64,000 bases of DNA, taken from positions 21,632 to 85,631 of the forward strand of contig SLBA01000013.1 in the NCBI GenBank assembly GCA_007126575.1. Direction: 5' to 3'. Positions 54,579-63,415 of the stretch are shown here, piece by piece (positions within the stretch are counted from its first letter, which is position 1; each line of letters begins with the position of its first letter). Source of the DNA: Gemmatimonadota bacterium. GTDB lineage: Bacteria > Gemmatimonadota > Gemmatimonadetes > Longimicrobiales > Gaopeijiaceae. Position numbers and translations under genes: made by a program. The notes below the pieces were generated by a model. That model did no database searches and was not told the origin of the DNA. It saw only the letters and a program-made list of their open reading frames with translations.

Positions 54579-54666
54579 GGGGCCACCGTGTCCAGGGTGA
54601 GGCCGGGTCAGGGCGGTCTCCCCCGGACGAGATCCGACGGGCGGGGAAGGCCGGAATCAGGAGAAA

Positions 54667-54695
54667 ATTCTACCTGATCCCGACCCGGCCCACAA
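54667..54695 (-). promoter_or_regulatory. Promoter of the cysteine desulfurase-like gene
   Basis: TTGTGG (54690-54695), 17-base spacer, TAGAAT (54667-54672) on the minus strand; the start would be near 54660, 80 bases before the ATG. It lies just after the hairpin that ends the upstream operon. Confidence 0.6.
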
Positions 54696-54738
54696 CCGTG
54701 TTCCCGACGCCCGGGGCCAACCGGTGTCCGTCCCCCCT

Positions 54739-54771
54739 CCTCCGGACCGCTGGATCGCCGGTGGCCGGAGG
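54739..54771 (-). terminator. Hairpin at the end of the btuB-lipoprotein operon
   Basis: A stem of seven plus four pairs with a two-base bulge (54739-54749 with 54759-54771) begins 8 bases past the lipoprotein stop. There is no T-tract, but position between the operon end and the next promoter supports a terminator role. Confidence 0.5.
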
Positions 54772-54779
54772 TGTCGGGC

Positions 54780-55838
54780 TCAGAAGGTCGTGAAGACCAT
54801 GCCCGTCGGGCAGAGTCCGACCGACACCTCGGAGAGCACTTCGAGTTCGGCGCTCAGCTCGAACACCGCCGAGGGCTGGTCACAGACCGGCTTGAGGCTC
54901 CAGATCCCGCCCTCGGGATCGACCGCGACGCCTGCGGCGCTGGGAATCCCCCCGGGAGCGGCCGCTGCGTCGGGGGGTCGCACGAAGCTGCCGGTCGAAG
55001 GATTCCACTCGGCGACCCCGAACGACCACGACGAGAAGAGGAGGCGGGTGTTCGACGCCAGGACCACCATGCCGGGGAACTCACCGAACCCGGTGTGGAA
55101 TCCGACCTCGGACATCGAGGCGGGATCGACGACCGAGACCGTTCCCGACGCCTCTCCGAATCTCCCGGAGTTCATGACGAACAGGCGCCCGTCGGAGGCG
55201 ACCGTCACGCCCCCGGAGTTCTCTCCCGAAAGCTCGACGCTCCCGAGCGCCTCGAGGGTTCCGGAGTCCAGCACGGTGAGCGTTCCCGGTCCGGCGGGTG
55301 CGAAGTTCTCGAGTTCGGAGTTGACCACGAAGATCCGGCCTCCCGACTCCGCGAACCCCTGTGGGTAACGCCCCGTCTCGATGGCCGCACCGACCGTCCC
55401 GCGCAGCACGTTCACGGGCGATACGGTGTTGAGCCCCGGATTCGCGACCAGGACGATCGAGTCGTTGACGAAGTGCGAGCCCGTGGCGCCTGAGCCTTCG
55501 GAAAGTGCCACGGTCCGGATCACCTCTCCGGCAGCGAGGTCGACGATCGCGACCGCGGGCACGATCCCCATGGGCACGGCGGCGAGTTCGCCCCGAACCG
55601 AGGCCCCCACCGGGCTTCCCTCGGGGCCGAGGGGCACCGTCCGCCGGTCCGAGGGATCGGCGACCGGAAAGACGGTCAGGGTGACCTCGACGCTGTTGAC
55701 CACGACAGCGGTCAACTCCCCGGTCGGCAGCTCCGGGCCCGAAGGGGTGGAATCGCTGCAGCCCGCGAGGAAGAGCGCGGCGAGCACGAGGGAGGAGAGG
55801 ATGCGGCCCACGGAAAGACTGGTTCGGAAGTACGTCAC
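54780..55838 (-). CDS. Beta-propeller surface lipoprotein in the cobalamin operon
   Basis: A 352-residue lipoprotein: signal peptide with lipobox LFLAGC (lipid Cys at 27), a short Ser/Pro linker, then repeated beta-strand units of the YncE/NHL beta-propeller type, for example VAIVDLAAGEVIRTVAL, LTVLDSGTLEALGSVEL and VSVVDPASMSEVG, spaced about 40-45 residues. Two cysteines near the end (KPVCDQ and VGLCPTG) could pair. The GTG at 55838 has GGAG 8 bases upstream. It follows the BtuB-like receptor by 51 bases under one riboswitch. By analogy with BtuG of Bacteroides it may bind cobalamin for the receptor; this is inference from architecture and context. Confidence 0.8.
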   Translation of the reverse strand: MTYFRTSLSVGRILSSLVLAALFLAGCSDSTPSGPELPTGELTAVVVNSVEVTLTVFPVADPSDRRTVPLGPEGSPVGASVRGELAAVPMGIVPAVAIVDLAAGEVIRTVALSEGSGATGSHFVNDSIVLVANPGLNTVSPVNVLRGTVGAAIETGRYPQGFAESGGRIFVVNSELENFAPAGPGTLTVLDSGTLEALGSVELSGENSGGVTVASDGRLFVMNSGRFGEASGTVSVVDPASMSEVGFHTGFGEFPGMVVLASNTRLLFSSWSFGVAEWNPSTGSFVRPPDAAAAPGGIPSAAGVAVDPEGGIWSLKPVCDQPSAVFELSAELEVLSEVSVGLCPTGMVFTTF

Positions 55839-55889
55839 GAAAGGAGCTCCTGATGACGAAAGGGTCATGGATGAAGGATGGTGCCGGAC

Positions 55890-58049
55890 TCAGGGAGCCC
55901 GGCGGATTTCGAGGTCGAACCGGAAGGTTCGACCGGGTTCGGGGATCGAGAAGATGAAGGGGGAGCGCTCGTCGAAGAGCCGGTCGACGCGGACCGACGG
56001 TTCGAGCTCCCACCCGGACACGCGGGCTCGCCCGGACACCCCCAGGTCGGTGCTCCAGAAACCGGGGAGTTCGTTGACCGGGGCGGGTACGGGGAAGCGG
56101 GGCCCGACGTATCGGGTCCCCGTCGAGAGCCTCCAGCGCTCGTGGCTCCACGAGGCGGACAGGCCCCCGGTCCACCGGGGCCGGTAGGCGAGCTGAGAGG
56201 AGGGTTCGGCTCCCGCGTGCAGGTAGCGGGCCTCCGCCCGGGTGACATTGCCCGACGCCGCCAGGCCGTTCGGGTGTCGCAGCTCGGAGCGAAGCGTCCA
56301 CCCCCGCCGACGCACGTCGACGTTCCGGGGGCTCCATACGAAGCGAAAGTCGGGGGCCCAGACGATGTGATCCCGGATGTCGCCGCGGAAGAGAAGCCCC
56401 GAGACCCGGCCGGTGAACGATCCGGCGGCGAAGGGAAGAGAGGCGGCCAGTTCGAACTCGCCCGGCACCCGCTCCGCCCGGAGGTCGGGGTTCGGAGTCA
56501 CCCCCACCCCCTCCCGAAAGAACTGATCACCGAGGCTCGGAGGACTGAACGCGCTGCGGTGCGCGACGTGGAGGTGTCCCCCCGCGGGAATCGCCGCCCT
56601 GACCGAGACCTCGTGCGAGACCACCGGGCCCTCGGGACTGCGGTCGATCCGCAGGGCACCGTGGAGGACCGGGGCCAGCGGCAGGGGCAGTCCCTCGGTC
56701 TCGGCGTGCCCGAAGGCTCCCGCATCGACCCGGCGAACGGACGCGAACGCCGGGTCCAGCGCGTCGGAGCGCAGCGAGAGGGTCCGGGCGTCGAACCCGG
56801 CTCCCGCGGCCAGCCATCCGTCGACCCACGAGACGCCGTCGATCTCGGCACCGAGATCGAGCGTCAGAGCGCTGGACCGGTCGTCGAAGGGAGGCCCGAG
56901 GGGGGGAGCCGGGTCGCGGAAGTGCAGACGGCGTCGGTCCAGTCCGGCGCGCACCCGCAGTTCGATCGGCTGCTCACCGGTCGAAAGGAGCCGCTCGACA
57001 CGAAACCGGCCCGCCGACTGGTCGAGCTGCTGCCGGGCCTGACGGGAGGGGGCGAAACTCTTCCCCGGCACCCCTCGCTCCAGTCGGGACCCGCGGAGGG
57101 TCACCTCCCAGCCCTCCCCCGGCCGGTCGTTTCGAGAACCGAGCCCGACCCGTGCCCCGAACTCCTCGCTGTCCGCGTTGACCCGTTCCCCCTGCCCACC
57201 CCCCACCCGGGGATCCTGGTCGAAGCCGAAGGTGCCCTCGAGCGTCGAGGCGCGAGCACCGGCGCTCACCCTCCACCGGTCGAGGAGCGTCGAGTGGCCG
57301 TCCGCCGAGGCCCGCAGCTGTCCGAGCGATCCTCCCCCCACGCTCCCCGCGACGGACGGCCCGTCGCTGCGAGTGCCGACTAGGATGACCCCGCCCATGG
57401 CTCCGGGTCCGAACCGGGCCCCCCGCGCACCCGGCAGCACCTCGACCGACGACACGACACGGGCCGAAAGGGTGCTCAGGTCCGCGACCCCGGTCACCGG
57501 ATCGTTCAGGGGCACCCCATCGACGAGGACGAGCGTATGCGAGGCGGGAGCACCCCGAAAGGTGACCGTCTCCTCGCCTCCGACGCCCCGCCTCACGAGA
57601 GAGACCCCGGCGACCCCGTCGAGTAGCTCACCGAGCGTGCCGGCCCCAGAGGCCGCGATCTCGGCCCGCGAGAGGTGAGTGGCACCGACCGCGGTGCGCT
57701 CCGCCCGGACGCCGACGGGATCCAGCTCCACGGCCGCCGGTCGCAACCGGATCGTGAGCTGGGTCGTTACACCGGGCCGCACCTCGAGCGACACCTCGGT
57801 CGGGGCATAGCCGTAGCGCTGGACTCGAACGAGCGCCTCGCCCTCGTCGACGGGTCGCAGGAGAAAGCCTCCGTCGCCCTCGCTCAGGACCGAGAGGGAG
57901 GATCCCGCGACGGTGACCCGGACGCCGGCGATCCCGATCCCGGTGCGCTCGTCGAGCACCTGCCCGAGCACCTCACCCGGCCACTGGCCCTGCAGAGCGG
58001 ACGGGACGACGAGGGCCACCGCCGCCGCCGCCAGAAGAAGCGGTCGCAC
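55890..58049 (-). CDS. btuB: TonB-dependent receptor, BtuB-like (cobalamin)
   Basis: Outer-membrane receptor of about 719 residues. Order: signal peptide (RPLLLAAAAVALVVPSALQG), a carboxypeptidase-regulatory-like domain (about 25-100), a plug domain (about 105-225, with LLDGVAGVSLVRRG, LVLVDGVPLNDPVTG and ARFGPGAMGGVILVGT) and a barrel of about 490 residues ending TFRFDLEIRRAP. VGVRA near 110 is a possible TonB box. Substrate is inferred from the cobalamin riboswitch upstream. The start is taken as GTG 58049, directly before the signal peptide. A GTG at 58157 lies in the riboswitch terminator stem and adds an Arg-rich leader, so it is unlikely. Confidence 0.88.
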   Translation of the reverse strand: MRPLLLAAAAVALVVPSALQGQWPGEVLGQVLDERTGIGIAGVRVTVAGSSLSVLSEGDGGFLLRPVDEGEALVRVQRYGYAPTEVSLEVRPGVTTQLTIRLRPAAVELDPVGVRAERTAVGATHLSRAEIAASGAGTLGELLDGVAGVSLVRRGVGGEETVTFRGAPASHTLVLVDGVPLNDPVTGVADLSTLSARVVSSVEVLPGARGARFGPGAMGGVILVGTRSDGPSVAGSVGGGSLGQLRASADGHSTLLDRWRVSAGARASTLEGTFGFDQDPRVGGGQGERVNADSEEFGARVGLGSRNDRPGEGWEVTLRGSRLERGVPGKSFAPSRQARQQLDQSAGRFRVERLLSTGEQPIELRVRAGLDRRRLHFRDPAPPLGPPFDDRSSALTLDLGAEIDGVSWVDGWLAAGAGFDARTLSLRSDALDPAFASVRRVDAGAFGHAETEGLPLPLAPVLHGALRIDRSPEGPVVSHEVSVRAAIPAGGHLHVAHRSAFSPPSLGDQFFREGVGVTPNPDLRAERVPGEFELAASLPFAAGSFTGRVSGLLFRGDIRDHIVWAPDFRFVWSPRNVDVRRRGWTLRSELRHPNGLAASGNVTRAEARYLHAGAEPSSQLAYRPRWTGGLSASWSHERWRLSTGTRYVGPRFPVPAPVNELPGFWSTDLGVSGRARVSGWELEPSVRVDRLFDERSPFIFSIPEPGRTFRFDLEIRRAP

Positions 58050-58144
58050 CCCGGGACCCTGGAGCCCTCGGGATCGGCGGCGCCGGGGTCGACGACGGTC
58101 GGTGGAACGGGAACGCCGCTCCACCCACCTGAACGGCAGGAATG

Positions 58145-58195
58145 AAAAAATCCGCACTTCTCGCCCTCGAAGAGTGCTGGGAAAAACCGTGCGGA
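58145..58195 (-). terminator. Riboswitch expression platform (intrinsic terminator)
   Basis: On the minus strand TCCGCAC (58189-58195) can pair with GTGCGGA (58151-58157), which is followed at once by TTTTTT (58145-58150). An alternative inner hairpin pairs GCACT with AGTGC and uses part of the same 3' arm. The two pairings exclude each other, as expected for a terminator/antiterminator switch directly after the B12 box. Confidence 0.65.
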
Positions 58196-58350
58196 CGGAA
58201 AGGTCTCCTGACTCGAGGCAGCTGATCCTCGCCTTCCCGGATCGGATCGATCCAGTGGCATCGTGAGGGAGCCGGCTCCGGCAATCATGCCGGGCCTCTT
58301 ACAGTGGCGGGGCCGTGCCGGATTCTCACCGGCTTCCGAGGTGCCCGCCC
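58196..58350 (-). ncRNA. Cobalamin (AdoCbl) riboswitch
   Basis: Read on the minus strand, the region contains in order the conserved core GAAGCCGGTGAGAATCCGGC, then GCCCCGCCACTGTAA, a GC-rich hairpin around GCCGGAGCCGGCT, and the B12 box AGTCAGGAGACCT (58201-58213). These are the conserved parts of the cobalamin aptamer. It sits in the 5' leader of the BtuB-like gene and is followed by a terminator, so B12 should switch the operon off by early termination. Exact ends of helix P1 are estimated. The 130 bases between it and comM show nothing else. Confidence 0.93.
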
Positions 58351-58483
58351 GCATCTCGAATTGTGAAGGCGAAGCTAGGGGCCCCGACCGCGGCGGTCAA
58401 GGCGCGCGGTCGTCCCGGGCACCCTCCGACCCCATCGTTCCGGGCACATCCCCGGCCCCATCGACCCGGCCACCCGGGGAGGG

Positions 58484-60043
58484 TCAGCGATGGGAAGGCG
58501 AGGTCGCATCCATCCGGAACTGAAGGGCCTCGGCGATGTGCGGATCGTGCACCCGAGGGGCGTCATCGAGATCCGCCACGGTCCGGGCGACGCGAAGCAC
58601 CCGGTGAATCCCCCTGGGCGAGATGTGGAAGCGGGTGGCCGCGCTTCGGAGGAGCTGCAGCGCACTCGCGGTCGGGAGAACCGAGTGCGGGAGGGATTCG
58701 GCGGGCAGACCGGCGTTCAGTCGCTCCCCGCCCTGCGCCCGATCCAGCTGCCGGGCCCGGGCCTCGATCACGCGCTCCCGGACCGTGGCCGAGGGCTCTC
58801 CCCTTCCCCCCTCGATCATGCGCGAGGCGTCGACCGGGTCGACCTGAACGTGAAGATCGAGTCGGTCCAGGAGAGGCCCCGAGATCCGGGCCCGGTAGCG
58901 ACGCACCTGGGCCGGGTCGCAGGTGCACGGGGTTCCGACCCCGTCCCCGGCCCGGCCGCACGGACACGGGTTCATCGCCGCGACCAGGGCGAAGCGCGAG
59001 GGAAAGCGCGCCCGCTCCCGGGCCCGGACCACCATCACCTCCCCATCCTCCATCGGCTGCCGGAGCGACTCCAGGGCGCTGCGCCCGAATTCCGGCAGCT
59101 CGTCGAGGAAGAGCACGCCCCCGTGCGCCAGCGAGACCTCGCCCGGGCGCAGTGGGTTTCCTCCCCCCACGAGCCCGACCGACGAGATCCCGTGATGGGG
59201 CGAGCGGAAGGGAGGCGAGCGGAGGAGACCGGAGCGGGTCGGGAGGAGTCCGCACACGGAATGGATCGCGGTCACCTCGCGTGATCGGCCCGGGGTCAGC
59301 GGAGGAAGGACCCCCGGAAGACACCGGGCCAGGAGGGTCTTTCCGGTTCCCGGAGGCCCGGAGAAGAGCAGGTTGTGACCGCCGGCCGCCGCGACCTCGA
59401 GGGCTCGGCGCCCAAGGGGCTGGCCCACCACCCCGGCAAGGTCCGGCGTTCGCCGACCGGTCGGGCGCCCCGGGTCCGGCGTCGCGGGAGGGGGATCGAA
59501 GAACTCCATCAGGCCGGGCCCCTCGGGGGCGTCGGCCTGGATCCAGCGGACGACCTGCCCCAGGCTCGCTGCGGGAACCACGGTGATCGAATCTCCCGCC
59601 GCACGCGCCTCGAGCGCGTTCTCGCGGGGAACCACCAGGGTCGTGCGCCCGGCCTCGAGACAGGCGAGCGCGACGGGGAGCACACCCCGCACGGGGCGGA
59701 TCCCACCGTCCAGACCGAGTTCCCCGAGCACCATCAGCCGATCGAGGGGACCGGTCGGAAGGACCTCCATGACCCCCAGAAGGCCCAGCGCCATGGGAAG
59801 GTCGAACCCGCTCCCCTGCTTCTTCAGGTCCGCGGGTGCCAGGTTGACCGTGATCCGTGCCTGCCGGAGCGGCCACCCGCTGTTGCGCAGCGCCGCCTGC
59901 ACCCGATCCCGTCCTTCGCGCACCGCGCCCTGGGGCAGCCCCACGATCGACAGGGTCGGAAGCCCCATCTGCAGGTTCACCTCGACGCGGACGGGAACCC
60001 CCTCGATCCCGTTGACCGTCGCGGACCATGTCTGAGCGAACAC
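58484..60043 (-). CDS. comM: ComM/YifB-family magnesium-chelatase-like AAA+ ATPase
   Basis: A 519-residue protein: N-terminal Lon-protease-like domain (about 1-165, MFAQTWSATVNGIEGVPVRVEVNLQMGLP), AAA+ domain with Walker A GPPGTGKT (229-236), Walker B GGVLFLDELPEF, the Cys-rich stretch NPCPCGRAGDGVGTPCTC typical of this family, and a C-terminal helical domain with SPRGIHRVLRVARTVADL. ComM of Vibrio is a helicase that promotes branch migration in natural transformation. The start is GTG 60043. It is downstream of an RND permease gene with a 143-base gap. Confidence 0.94.
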   Translation of the reverse strand: MFAQTWSATVNGIEGVPVRVEVNLQMGLPTLSIVGLPQGAVREGRDRVQAALRNSGWPLRQARITVNLAPADLKKQGSGFDLPMALGLLGVMEVLPTGPLDRLMVLGELGLDGGIRPVRGVLPVALACLEAGRTTLVVPRENALEARAAGDSITVVPAASLGQVVRWIQADAPEGPGLMEFFDPPPATPDPGRPTGRRTPDLAGVVGQPLGRRALEVAAAGGHNLLFSGPPGTGKTLLARCLPGVLPPLTPGRSREVTAIHSVCGLLPTRSGLLRSPPFRSPHHGISSVGLVGGGNPLRPGEVSLAHGGVLFLDELPEFGRSALESLRQPMEDGEVMVVRARERARFPSRFALVAAMNPCPCGRAGDGVGTPCTCDPAQVRRYRARISGPLLDRLDLHVQVDPVDASRMIEGGRGEPSATVRERVIEARARQLDRAQGGERLNAGLPAESLPHSVLPTASALQLLRSAATRFHISPRGIHRVLRVARTVADLDDAPRVHDPHIAEALQFRMDATSPSHR

Positions 60044-60186
60044 CGGCGGCCGACCTCCATCCCGGAAGATGGCGCGAAGCCGACCGACCGCCGACCCGTC
60101 ACCACCGAAGGGTCAGAAGAAGCGCCGGGCGGATCCATGGCCGCTCGGGCCTCCCCCGGGAGCCCCGGCGAGGCCCACCGCTTCGT

Positions 60187-63100
60187 TCACTCCATCTGTC
60201 GGGCCACCGCCCCGCTCCCGGTCTGTGGAATCGCCCCCCCGGGCGCCTGCCTGAACCCCGAGATCTCGAGGGCTCGGGTGCGGACGGCTCCCAGCCAGAC
60301 CCCGATGTCGTCGAGCCACGCGTAGAGCGTCGGGGTCAGGGCCAGCGTCAGGATGGTCGACGTCGTGAGTCCCCCGATCACCGCCTGGCCGATGGGTGCG
60401 AACATCACCCCCATCCCCTCGGTGGCGAAGAAGGCCATCGGCACGAGTCCGAAGAGGGTGGTCAGGCTGGTCATCAGAATCGGTCGCAATCGGGCGGTAC
60501 ACCCGTTCAGAAGCGCGTCACGGCGCTCCTGACCCCGTTCACGCAGCTGATTGACCAGGTCGATCATCACGATCGAGTTGTTCACCACGATACCGACCGT
60601 GATCAGCACGCCCAGGAAGGAGAGGATCGAGAAGGTCGAACCCGTCAGCAGGAAGATGAGCCCCAGTCCCGGCACGGCGAAGAAGATCGAACAGTAGATG
60701 ATCAGCGGGAGCAGGAGGCTCTCGAAGAGCGCAGCGAGGATCAGGTAGATCAGGACCAGCGCGAGCCCTCCGGCCATCGCCATGTCCCCGAACTGCTCCT
60801 GCTCCTCGTCCCAGCCGCGTCCGAGATCCCAGCGGTAGCCCGGCGGCAGGTCGAAGCCCGCCATCGCCTCCTGCACCTCGGCGATCACGTCCTCGCGCTG
60901 CGCCGACGAGGACAGCTCGCCGGTCACCGAGACGGTCGTCATCCGGTTCTCGCGCCGGATGTCCTGGGGCCCCCCCACCACCTGGATGTCGGCCACCGTT
61001 CCCAGGGGTACACTCGTGCCGTCGGCGGCTCCCACCGCCAGGTTGCCGAGCTGTGAGATCGAGACCCGGTCCTCGTCGCGCAGCTGGAGGAGGACGTCGA
61101 CCTCGCGGTCACCGGAGCGGAACTGCGTGGCGACCTGTCCTCGCAACGCTCCCGACACCGCCTGGGCCACCTCCTGCGAGGTCAGGCCCTGGCGCTCGGC
61201 GGCCCTCCGGTCGACCCGGACCCGCACCTCTTCGCTTCCCGCCTCCATCGAGTTCTCGAGCTGCGAGAGCCCGCTCACATTCTCTTCGAGGAACAGCTCC
61301 ACCCCCTCGGCGAGGCGGGCGAGCTCGGTCGTGCTCTCTCCGATCAGCCGGACCTGCACCCGAGCACCCCCACCGAATCCCCTGCGCTGCCTCCACTCCA
61401 CCCCGGCGATCACCGGGAGCTTCGCCTGGATCAGCTCCGAGATCTCGGCGGTGGCCATCGACCCTCCATCCGAGAAGGGCTTGAGCGTGATGAAGATCGA
61501 CGAGAAGTTGGCACTCGAAAACGAGTTCACATTGGTGATCTCGAGCTCCTCTGCCGATTCCAGCAGAAGCCGCTCGGCCTCGCGGAAGATCTCGCTGCGG
61601 TCGTCGACCGAGATCCCCCGCGGGGTCGAGATCCCCATCCGGATGAAGCGGTTGTCCTGCTCGGGCATCAGCTCCCGGGGCAGCTCCATCAGGAGCCAGC
61701 CCCCGGCGGCGAAAAGGGTGATGGCGAAGGTCGCCGTCGCCATCCGATGGTCGAGGACCCGGTCGAGCATTCCGCGGTATCGGTCGTTCAGCCAGGTCAT
61801 CATGCGACCGGGGTCGGGCATCGTCCCCCGCAACAGCCGGACCGCCAGGAGCGGCACGAGGGTGAACGCCACCCCGAGCGACGCCAGCATGGTGAACGAG
61901 ATACTCGTCCCGAAGGCCCGGAACTGCGTCCCCATCTGGTTGGGGGGCAGGAAGAAGAGGGGCGCAAAGACGATGATCGTGGTCAGCGTCCCCGACAGGA
62001 TGGCGAGCCCGACCTCGTTCGAGCCGTCGATCGCGGCCCGTTCCGGCTCCGATCCCATTTCTCGATGTCGGAAGATGTTCTCGACCACCACCACCGCATT
62101 GTCGATCAGCATCCCGATCGCCAGCATCAACCCGGATAAGGTGATGATATTGAGGGAATCCCCGGCCACGTACAGGATGATCACGGTGAAGATCAGCGAC
62201 ACAGGGATCGCGGCCGCCACGATCAGGGTCGGAGTGATCCGGCGCAGGAAGAGGAAGAGCATGACCACCGCCAGCGCCCCTCCCACCGCGCCCGCTCCGG
62301 CGAGAAGCCAGAGCACCTCGAGGATGCCCTCCGACTGGTCCTGCCAGGTCCGGAACGAGAGCCCCTCGAGCCCCGGGCGCCCGCTCAGGTCCTCGAGCGT
62401 CGCCTTCACCGCACCCGCCACCTCGACGATGTTGGCGTCGGACTCCTTGTAGACCTCGGCCTGCCGGGCGTTCTGCCCGTTCATCCGGAAGAAGAAGTCC
62501 CGATCCGGAAAGTCGTAGGTGATCGTCGCCACATCGCCGAGGCGTACCCCCGCGTCCCGCAGGGGCAGGCGCTCGATCTCCTCGACCGAGCCGAGCTGGC
62601 CCTCGGCCCGCACCTGGAAGCGCGTGCCCTCGAGCTCCACCTCGCCGGCCGAGTAGTTCTGGTTCCCCCGGTTCAGTGCCTGGCTGATCATCGCGATCGT
62701 CACACCCTGCGCCCGCATCCGGTCCTGGTCGAGCTCGATCGACACCTCGCGCGACTCGAGTCCCGAGAAGTCGACCTGCGCGACCCCCGGGACCTGCAGG
62801 AGGGCCGGTTCGATTCGGCGCTCCACGAGCTCGGTCAGCCCCGCGGCGTCGCCATCCCACCCGATGGCCGCCCTCAGCACGGGCTCCTCGTCCGACGAGT
62901 ATCGGCGCAGATCGACCCGCTGCACGTCGGAGGGCAGCTCCCTTCGCACCTGCTCGAGCCGCTCGCGCACTTCGAGTGCGGCCAGGTCCATGTTGGTCCC
63001 GGCCCGGAACTCCAGCTCGACCCGTGCCCGATTCTGCGACGCCGTCGACTGGATCGACTCCAGGTTGCGGACCATCCCGAGCGATTCCTCGAGGGGGCGG

Positions 63101-63294
63101 ACGATCCGCCGCTCCACCTCGGAGGGAGACGCATCGGGATAGGGCACGGTGACCTGGAGCACCGGACGCTCGTAGGACGGGAACATGTCCAGCGAGATTC
63201 GCGTGAGCGAGAGGATCCCGAGCACGATCACCGTGACGACCATCATTCCGGTGGTCACCGGGCGTGTAACCGCAAACCTGGGTATCGACATCAC
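60187..63294 (-). CDS. RND-family efflux permease
   Basis: A 1035-residue resistance-nodulation-division transporter with twelve expected helices and two large periplasmic loops. It starts MMSIPRFAVTRPVTTGMMVV and contains the helix-4 proton-relay motif GMLIDNAVVVVENIFRH and GIVVNNSIVMIDLVNQL in the second half, plus the conserved MLASLGVAFTLVPLLA. The lack of AcrB-specific loop motifs suggests a general hydrophobic or metal/lipid exporter; substrate cannot be read from sequence. No membrane-fusion or outer-membrane factor gene is seen here. It lies 121 bases downstream of a second RND gene. Confidence 0.94.
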   Translation of the reverse strand: MMSIPRFAVTRPVTTGMMVVTVIVLGILSLTRISLDMFPSYERPVLQVTVPYPDASPSEVERRIVRPLEESLGMVRNLESIQSTASQNRARVELEFRAGTNMDLAALEVRERLEQVRRELPSDVQRVDLRRYSSDEEPVLRAAIGWDGDAAGLTELVERRIEPALLQVPGVAQVDFSGLESREVSIELDQDRMRAQGVTIAMISQALNRGNQNYSAGEVELEGTRFQVRAEGQLGSVEEIERLPLRDAGVRLGDVATITYDFPDRDFFFRMNGQNARQAEVYKESDANIVEVAGAVKATLEDLSGRPGLEGLSFRTWQDQSEGILEVLWLLAGAGAVGGALAVVMLFLFLRRITPTLIVAAAIPVSLIFTVIILYVAGDSLNIITLSGLMLAIGMLIDNAVVVVENIFRHREMGSEPERAAIDGSNEVGLAILSGTLTTIIVFAPLFFLPPNQMGTQFRAFGTSISFTMLASLGVAFTLVPLLAVRLLRGTMPDPGRMMTWLNDRYRGMLDRVLDHRMATATFAITLFAAGGWLLMELPRELMPEQDNRFIRMGISTPRGISVDDRSEIFREAERLLLESAEELEITNVNSFSSANFSSIFITLKPFSDGGSMATAEISELIQAKLPVIAGVEWRQRRGFGGGARVQVRLIGESTTELARLAEGVELFLEENVSGLSQLENSMEAGSEEVRVRVDRRAAERQGLTSQEVAQAVSGALRGQVATQFRSGDREVDVLLQLRDEDRVSISQLGNLAVGAADGTSVPLGTVADIQVVGGPQDIRRENRMTTVSVTGELSSSAQREDVIAEVQEAMAGFDLPPGYRWDLGRGWDEEQEQFGDMAMAGGLALVLIYLILAALFESLLLPLIIYCSIFFAVPGLGLIFLLTGSTFSILSFLGVLITVGIVVNNSIVMIDLVNQLRERGQERRDALLNGCTARLRPILMTSLTTLFGLVPMAFFATEGMGVMFAPIGQAVIGGLTTSTILTLALTPTLYAWLDDIGVWLGAVRTRALEISGFRQAPGGAIPQTGSGAVARQME

Positions 63295-63415
63295 CTGCTT
63301 CCTTTTTCCCTTGTGAATCGTTCAGCTGCGGGTCCTTCGGGGAGGACGAGCCCGGGGCCGCAGGGGTCGGGTGTTCGACACGCCTGCGGGGACCGGCGAC
63401 CCTCGACCGCCCGCC

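Noticed and set aside
58050..58157. N-terminal extension of the BtuB-like receptor to GTG 58157
   Set aside because: This start lies in the riboswitch terminator stem, and the added residues are an Arg-rich stretch before a complete signal peptide.
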